Assembly (NCBI GenBank): GCA_964553925.1
Contig: CAZKNR010000264.1
Coordinates: 81,911 to 145,910, forward strand
Length of the DNA: 64,000 nucleotides
Direction: 5' to 3'
From: DAISKN01 sp964553925
GTDB taxonomy: Bacteria > Acidobacteriota > Vicinamibacteria > Marinacidobacterales > SMYC01
The notes below the pieces were generated by a model, which ran no database searches, was not told the DNA's origin, and saw only the letters and a program-made list of their open reading frames with translations. Below, in pieces: positions 8,701-17,700 of the stretch. The translations under genes and the position numbers were made by a program. Positions within the stretch are counted from its first letter, which is position 1. Each line of letters starts with the position of its first letter.

Positions 8701-11700
8701 GTCGTGAACGCCCCCGGAGGATCGCTTCCCGAGCTCCTCGTCTCATCCACGCGAATCAGGTTGTCGTTCGCGTCGTATATCGAGTCGATCCGGTGCGTCC
8801 GGGTGAACAACGCGAAATCCTCGGCCGTCAGCGTAAACACCCTCGCCGTCTCGCGGTTCAGCTCGTCATAGACGTAGCTCACCTCCTGAGCCTTCGCGTC
8901 CACCAATCGAACCTGATTCCCGTTCTCGTCAAACTCGTGAAGCGTCACCAGGCTCTCGCCCTCCGGGTCCTGCGTCATGCGGAACATCCGGTCCAGAGCG
9001 TCGTATTCCATCGATACCTTCCGGCCCTCCCCGTCCCTCTGCTCCACTCGATTCCGATTGGAGTCGTACCTGAACTGGAACACTCCCGTGTCAGCCGCCC
9101 TCACCTCCAGAAGCTCGTTCAGCTCCCCGTACTCGTACTCCGTGCGCTGACCCTCAGGCTCCACCTCCGACGTGCGGTTGCCTTCCCCGTCGTACTCGAA
9201 CCTCGTCACGTTTCCTTCCGCATCCTCGACGGAAATGACCCGGTTCAGTTCGTCATACGTGTTCTTCACGTCGAACGGACTCCCCGTCGCCCGACCGTCT
9301 TTCTCCTCCAGGAGATTCCCCGCACGGTCGTACACAAAGCTCGTCGTCGTGCCCAGGGCGTCGGTGCGCGCGATGAGCCGGTTCGCTCCGTCATAACTGA
9401 ACTCCGTGACGTTCCCGTTACTATCGAGGCTCTTCACCCGGTTGTTCACCCCGTCGTACTCGTGCCGCTCCTGAACGACCCCCGACCGCGTCACCGACAA
9501 AAGCCGACCCAGAGCGTCCGTCTCCGTCTCCCTCACCAACCCCCGCGCATCCGTCTCCAGCACCTTCCGCTCCGAATCCCGGTACTCCGTCACCTCCACT
9601 TGACTCAACGCATCTTTCACTCGAACCACACGGTTCAGACCGTCGTAGATGAACTCCGTCCTCTTCCCCCGCCTGTCCACTTCCGCCGTCAGATTCACCC
9701 CGTCGTACTCAAATGTCTGGGACTTCCCGAGCGCATCCGTCACCTTCACCTCACGGCCCTGCCCGTCCATCTCGTACGTCGTACGGTTCCCCCGCGCGTC
9801 CGCCTCCATTCGCTTGCGGCCCGCATCGTCGTACTCAACCCCCGCCACCACGAGGTCCCCGCCTCCCGTCACCGGCTGCTGGATGCGCGTCTCCACGAGC
9901 CTCCCCAGGTTGTCGTACCCGAAACTCCGCCCGTGCCCCCGCCGGTTCACCTCCCTTACTTTCTTCCCCTCCCCGTCGTACTCCATCGCCGTGACCAGCG
10001 ACAGCTCCTCACGCATCTCCTTCTGCCGGTTCAGTCCGTCATAGACGAACTCCGTCTCCCTCCCCTCCGCATCCAACACCCTCACCAGGTTTCCGTTCGC
10101 GTCATAGAAGTTCCGGCCCACCAGCTCTTCCACACCCGTCTCCTGGCGAACCTCGTGCACCCGATCCATCCCGTCCAGAACCGTCGTCGTCTCGAATCCT
10201 CGCGGGTCCGTCACCGTCATACTGTGCGCGAAATCGTCGTACCCGTACGTCGTCACGTAGGTGAAACTACTCGGCCCTCCCCCGGTCACCGTCTTTCTCA
10301 CGGGACGGCCCAACGCGTCGTACTCCACCTCCATCAGAAGCCCTCGCGTCAGGTCCTCCTCCTCCGTACGGTTGTCCTCCTCATCGTACGCGTACCTCGT
10401 CACGTTCCCCTCGGGGTCGGTCTTTTGCACCAGACGGTTCAGCCGGTCGTACTCGAACCGGCTCTCCTTCCCCCTCGCATCCCGCGCCGTCAGAGTGTTC
10501 CCGACCTTCTCGTACGTGAACGCCTCCACGTGAGACACCGGCGTCGCTAGTAGCCGCCTCTCCTTCACCCGGTACAACCCGTCGTACACGAAATCTGTCC
10601 GGTTTCCCTGAACGTCCGTCTCGAATACCTTGTTCCCCAAAGCGTCGTAGCCCATCTCCGAGACGACCTTCGTCTCTCCGAATGGGCCACCTACCGCGAC
10701 CCGCGTCAGCCGATTCAGCTCGTCGTACGTGTTCTCCGTCACCACTCCAAGGCGATCGATCACCCGAATCAGGTTGCTGTTCCCGTCATACACCATCGCC
10801 GTCACGAGCTCGCGCGCGAGTCCCCCTCCGCTCTCTTTTCTCTCTTTCACCCGATTCAGTCCGTCCAGAACCAACCGCGTCACCAGACCCAAGCCGTTCG
10901 TCTGCGTCTTCATCTCCCCGTTCGGAAAATACGCCGTACGCACCACTTCCTCCGCCGAGGAGCCCAGAGCATCGATCCGTCTCCGCTCCGTGACTCGGTC
11001 CAACTCGTCGTACCCCATCGACGAGCTGTGCCCCAGCGTGTCCTCCGTCGACCTCAGACGGCTCCTCAGGTCGTACACGCTCGTCGCCGCGTTCCCCAGA
11101 GCATCCTGCACTCGCACTACGCTCCCGAAAGCGTCGTACTCGTACTCCGTCGTGAACCCCCGCTTGTCCACCTCTTGCAGCAGGTCTCCGTTCTCCGGGT
11201 CATACACGTACCGCATCACGTTGCCCGCGGCGTCCGTCATGGAAACGACGTTCCCGTTCCCCGGGTCGATCTCGTACACCGTCTTTCGCCGCACACCGTC
11301 CGCTCCGCCCGCGTCCACACTCTCCCTCAGGCGGTTGAACACTGTGTCGTACTGGTACGAGCTCGAAACCTCCCCCATCTCCGTCTCGATGACCTCTTCC
11401 GTCAGGTTCCCGTTCCCATCGTAGGCATACCGCGTCACCCGACCGTTCGCGTCCACCTCCCTTGTTTTCACCACGTCGTCGAGCGCCCACTCCATCTGCG
11501 TCACCACACCGCCCGGCTCTTCGATCGAAACAGGGGAGCCGCTCGGATTCATCCGGTATGTCGTCAAAAGACCCCGTCCGTCCGTCACTCGCGTGATGAA
11601 CCGCCCCTGCGAAACCTCCGACAGGTCGTACTCGAACCCTGTCGTCACACTCTCGGGCTGGCCTACCTCCTTCACAAAATCGATGAATCCCTCGTTTTCT

Positions 11701-14700
11701 CCAAAGTACGCATACTCCGTCGTATTGCCGTTCGCATCCGTGTACAGAAGGAGGTTGTGCCGGTCTCGCACCAGATCCACGCTGTACGCGTACCTCTCGA
11801 CTTTCTCCCCACGCGTCACCTTCACCAGGTTCGCAAACCCGTCATACTCGTAGTCCACCCGCAGTCCCAGAGGTCCGGTGATCGTTTTGACCCGGGGCTT
11901 TTCCACGACCGTCACGTACTCGAACCGAAGCGCGCGGCCACGGCTCCCATCCGGCCTCTCCTCCACCACCTCTTCGATCTTTCGCTCCGCGTCATAGAGG
12001 ATCCGGATGCGGTTTCCGTTCGGCTCCTCGATGAACTCCAGCGTCGGCCGCCCGTCGAAGTTCCTCTCCGGGTCCAGGTAGTGGTACCGCACCCGCTCCT
12101 TGGTGAAGAAATCGAAGCTTCCGTCCGGGTTCTCGACCAGAGACGTGTGATAGCCCTTCTGCGCCTTGAAGCTCGTCCCCTCCTTCACGAACCGATGACC
12201 CGACCCCTCCGCTCCCACCACCGTGTAGAAGCACTCCGTCACGATGAGCCTCGAGAGGTAGTTCAGGTTCCAGCCCGCTCCGAGGGGTCCCTCCTCCGAG
12301 CTTCCCGTGCTCGAGTAGGTCCGCGTCACCTCGAGCCCGAGCTTCCGCCCCGGGATCCGAACGTCCGTCGAGCTCGCCACCAGATGCCCATCCAGCAGAT
12401 CCACTCCGTTGATGAACGTATGGCCCACCGGCAGCACGTTGTGCGTGTCCGCTTCCACGAGGAGCTCACCGGTCCGCTCCACTCTCACTGTCGGGTCTTC
12501 GGGAAGCTCGGCCACGATTCTGAACTCATGAACCCCGCTCACCGGCGGGAACAAGGCGACCTCCGAGATCGCATACGCGAGCCCGTCTTTCCGCGGCGCC
12601 TCGAGCTCCGAGAACACCACCGTCTCGGTCCCCCCCACCTTCAGCGAGATCGTCACCTTCGCCGGAAGGCTCAGCCGGTACAACAGCGGATCCACCGAGC
12701 GCAGGCACACCGTCTCATTGATCGGGTCCACTTCCAGATTCAGTCTCACCCGCGGGCTCACTCCGAATAGGAGGGGTGCAAAAGGCACCCCGAGCCTTGG
12801 AGAGCGTTGCTCCTTTTCCGTACCCCGGTTCAGGACCACCTGCATCCGAGGATCCAGGAAAGGCACCTCCAGACCCTTGTTGAACGGCGCCTCGCCCAGT
12901 CCCTGAACCATCGTCCCCGAAAGCCGCGTCTTCAGCGTCTCGCCCGAGTACAGCTCCACCTCCGCCGTCGCCACCTCGAAATCCCTCGGTATCACGCCGA
13001 GCAAGAACCGGCCTGCATGCGCTGCCTTCGGAACGTCGTCCGTCACCACCACCCGCGGGTCCACCGCGATCAGGGAGACGATGTCGATCGCGGTCAGCTT
13101 TACCCCTTCCTCGCCGTCGGTATTCACCAGGAGCGCTCCCGCAATGCCCGAATCGCCCGGCACAGCACCGCTCCCGCTCAACACTCCCAGAAACCGCGGA
13201 GACTCAAGCTCCGCCAGGCTGTAGCTCTCCATCCCCGCCGACGTGCTCACGAACACCGTCTGGTCCAGAGGGTCCACCGACACCGCCTGGCCCCAGCTCC
13301 CCTGTAGCACCAAAACCGAGAGCACCACCGGAGCGTTTCGGTCGCTCACATCCACAACCGCCATCCGACCGCCCGAAGGACCCGCTCCCTGTCCGCCCAC
13401 CACCACCGAAAGCGTTTTCGCCCCCGCCGGCATCAGCGCAATCCGCGACGGGTAGCCGAGTCCCACGCCCGCTTTCTCTAGCCTCACGTTCGTGAGCGCC
13501 TGCCTCACCGGCGTCAGCTCCACCGTCGTCAGCAAGCCGGGCTCTCCCGACAGGAACGAGCCCACGTACGCCACGGGACCTTCCACCGCGACCGACACCG
13601 CGCTCAGCGTCCGTCCGCCCTCCGTCAGCCCCAGCACCTGCACGATCGACTCGCGCGCGAATCCCAGGCCCTTCCTAAACAGTTGACGGCCTGCATCCAC
13701 GTCGTAGGTGAACGCGTCGATCGCATGCTCCTTGAAAATGCTTTCCGCCACCGCCAGGTCCACCACCTGCAGGCCGGTGGTCCCCGAAGCGACGTAGGCG
13801 AAGCCCCGATCCAACGCGAGACCGGCGTCAAAGGCTCCTTGCACTCCCGGCAAGCCCGTCGTCACCAGTCCGACAAAAGGATACGGCGACGTCGCACCCG
13901 ACACGTCGAAGACCGTGATGCCGCCATTGCCGCTACGCGGGTTGAACGACACCACGCCCGCAAGGTCTGGCCCGGCGTCGCGGCCGTCCTCAACCACCAA
14001 CTGACGCACCATGCTCCCCACGAACAACGAGTCCCGCGGTCCGATCCGCTTCGGCTCGCTCGGCTGGCTGAGGTCGTACGCGACCAGAGTTCCAAAGCTC
14101 CCGGCCGCGCCGCTGTTCGGAAGCGCCACGAACGCCCTGTCGCCAAGCGTCGCGAGGGCGAGCGGCGCCTCTTCCGTCGCGACTTCACCGAGCCGCTCTG
14201 GCAAGAACGTCGTGAACGGCAGGAGAGTCGGATCGGGGCTGCTGCTCAGCTTCTCCGGCGGCTGGTCGGTGTCGACGATGTCGTCCGTGAACGCCAGCTC
14301 GTAACTCGCTCCGTACTTCAGGCCCTGCCGCGGGACCATCGTCAGCGCCGTGATGATGCTCGAAGCCGTCACCGGCCCCTGGCCCATCGGCCCCGACCCG
14401 ATCAAATCCAGGCTCGTCTCGAGAGTCGTCCCCGACTCCCTCAGCTTCACCGACGCCTTTGACACCCGCGTCACCGGCTCCGTGAACTGCACGCTGAACA
14501 CCTGCCCCAGAGGCACACCCTTCTCGCCCGGGAGCGGAATCGACAAGTCCGTGACGATCGACGGCGGGCCCGATAAAGGCTGGTCGTTGCCTCCTCCCGT
14601 CGCCACCGCCAGGAAACTTTTCCTCGCCCCGAACGCGTTCAAGAACGCATCGATCGCCTCCAGCTTGAGCGTGTAGCCCCGAGCTTGAGTCGGCGTGAAA

Positions 14701-17700
14701 CGCGCCACCAACGTCGTCACCCCGATGCTCTCCAGCACCAGCGACGCGTCGTTCACCGACAGGCTCGCCCGGCCGGGAGTCACCTCGAACGTCACCCGGA
14801 TCAAAAGCTCTTCTCCGACCGCCGCAAACCCGTTCGTGACCGCAACCTCCTCGTCGCCCTCTCTCTTGAACAGCCGGATCGTCGCTTCTTGCGGTGGCTC
14901 CGTCTCCCGCGTCAGAGGAAAGTCGAACAGCACGTCGCCCGTCCTCTGGTACCGCCCCAGGATCGGGAACTGGTCCCCCAGACCCGGGTCTTCGAATGCC
15001 GTCGCTTCGATCCGCCGTACCACGTCGTCTTTGATGTGCGTCGCCTGAAGACCCACCGTCACCGTCGTCGTCCCGAACTTCAGGTCAAACAGAACGAAGC
15101 GGCCGTCCGCTCCGGTCTTCGCCACGAAGTCCCCGTGACCCGGGTCCTTCAGCGGCAACACCGCCACTCCCGCAAGCGGAACCGTTTTCGGCTCGACCGG
15201 ATGCGCGTCGGTCTCCTGGGCAATCCCGGTAATTACCCCTATCGGGCTTCTCCGTTTTCCCAGCCGCTCCACCTCCTTGTACCAGAGCACCAGGTGCACG
15301 CCCACGTCCAGGACACCCAGGAACGGGAAGGACGCCGTCTGTACCTTGCCGTTTACTTTCGAAGCGGCATCGACCACCTCGTACTGGGTGAAGTCGTCGC
15401 GAATCACCTTTCGCACGACCAGAAAGTCCGAATCCAAAGGGGCGTCGGCAGGAATCGGGAAGGAGAGCTTCGCCTCCTTTTGAAGCGTGACACCGCCGGT
15501 CGCGATCTCGACCGCCGCCCCTTTGCCCCGCTCGCCGTCCGCTCCTTCCGGGAGCGGCAACCGATCGATATCCGCCTGCGACAGCGGCGTCAGACGGAAA
15601 ACCCCCGCCGTCCCGCTCGCAATCGCCCCTTCCGGCACCTCGAGGACGAACTGGCCGTCGGCGCTTTCCACCTTGCCGCCTCTTGTCCCGATCGCTACCG
15701 CTCCCTGTCCGTCCCGGTACTCCGTCTTCTCGATCACCACCAGCCGATCCGAGGAATCCGTAATCCGGATCTGAATTTCGTCGGTGGTCGCGGCTCGGAT
15801 CGAGAGCGACAAGCTCCCATCCGGAGCGATCTCGCCGCTGGTCACGATGCCGTTCGTGTTGTTGAGGATCAAAACCGAAGCTCCTGGCTCGAACGAGCCG
15901 GGCGGCGCTTCGACTCTCACCTCGCCGGATGCGTCCGGGAAGCTCACCCGCACCGCATCTGGATTGAATCCCACGACCGCCGTGTCGAGCGTCGTGAACG
16001 ACGACGTGAAGGGCGAAAGTGCGTTCCCGCTCCCGTCCCGGATGGCTCCGGTGAGTACGATTTCGTAAGAAGTCGAGGAGAGCAGGCTGTTCGCGGGCAA
16101 AAACGACGCCGAGCGGTTCGAAATTCCCATCACTACCCGGCCCGAAAGCGCCGCACCGCCCGACGGGCGAACGAAAAATGACGTCGGGCTGAGCGTTGCG
16201 CCTAAGACCGGCTCCGAGAAGGTGACGCGGATCGAAGGCGAAAGCGCAACCGCTCGCGCCGTGTCCGCCGGCGTCACCGCCGTGACGATGGGCCCGGTCG
16301 GCCTGAGCGCGATGTCGACACCCGACACCTCTTCCATCCCGAGCGCCGGGCTCACCGATTCCACACCCGCGTTCCCGCTCACGAGGCTCCGCGCCGAGAC
16401 TGTCGTCAGCCGAGGCGCAGCCGCCACACGGTAGGTCCCGTCGTCTGACGTCACGTCCGCAAACGGCGCCGTCGAAGACTCCACGATCGAAAGGCGTGCC
16501 GGCATTCCTCCTTCGATCACCGTCCCCCGCACGAAGGTCAACGGCTCTGTCGATTGAGCGAACGCATAGAGACCGCCGGAATCCACGCCTGAGAACATCA
16601 GTCGGCCATCGCGCAGCAACGCTCGACCCACCAGCTTCAGCATCCGCTGGCCCGACACCAGCAGAAGACGCGCCACCAGAAGCCGCTCACCACTGACACC
16701 CGCAGGCGCCGGGAGCGACACGGTCGCAGGTAGAGACAACGTCGCTCCGCCTACGTCCATCTCAACCGCTCCGAGAAAGCTCACACCCGGCGCGGTGACG
16801 TCGAGTGAGGCTACGTCCACCGCTCGAACCAAGACCGCGACCGTTTCCGTCAGCGCGCCCCCGGGCACCTCCAGCTCCGCGCCGCCCTCACCCGAAACGC
16901 GCTGGCCCTTTATCCCCACCAGCACGCCCCGCTCGAACGCGGGTGCGTCGGTGACCGCAACGTGCACGCGTCCCTCGCGCAACTCCTCCGCCGTAAACGC
17001 ACGCGACGGGCTCACTGCAAACGTCGCTTGGAGCTTGTCGTCTCCACGCGGGCCTCCAGGCACAGAGAGCGGGTCGCGGTACAACACCAGCTCCTCGGTA
17101 AAGCCCTCTGGTCTCAGCTCGCCTTCTCCGAACGTGTCGAATGTCTCCCCCACTCCCGCCGAAACCACCTTCCCACTCGGTAGCGGCACCAGCGAGAACA
17201 GCACCACCGACCCTATCGCCTTCGCCTCCGGGCTCACCGGCGTCGCCCCAGGAGAGACCTCGCTCGTCGCCGTCAGCCCGAACGAGACTTCTACCGGCGC
17301 CGCCGACGGCAGAGGCTGACCCATCTCGGCCGCGGGCGGTGAAGTTGCGCCCGTGTCCGCTACCACCACCGCGTACGCGCCGCCGCCCGAAGCGGGCACG
17401 CTCAGCACCGCATCCACAGAGGGCGCCGTCAAACCGACACTCTCCGCCACCCAGGCGTGAAGCGCCGTGTCGTACCGCGCCAGCACGAGACTGAGTCCCG
17501 TCAGGCTCGCGCCGCCGAGCCGAAGCTCCGCTGGCACCGCGAAGGTTGCGCTCTCCGGCTCGACCTCAACCGAGCCCACGGGCGACCACCCGAGGGGCAA
17601 GGCCGCCCTCAGTCCTTGTCCCGACACCGGTGTGAGCCGAAACTCCAATTCCGCCGAGAGCGCGCCCGAAGGAATGACGAGCTGGAACGCTCCGGCGCTA

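Noticed and set aside
7536..10550. Long plus-strand open frame antisense to the RHS YD-repeat region
   Set aside because: Its translation is rich in R, H, P and V with no domains. The minus strand encodes unmistakable YD repeats, and GC-rich third positions keep the antisense frame open.
11028..12770. Another long plus-strand open frame antisense to the RHS gene
   Set aside because: It has the same low-complexity composition and no recognisable motif; it is a shadow of the toxin gene.
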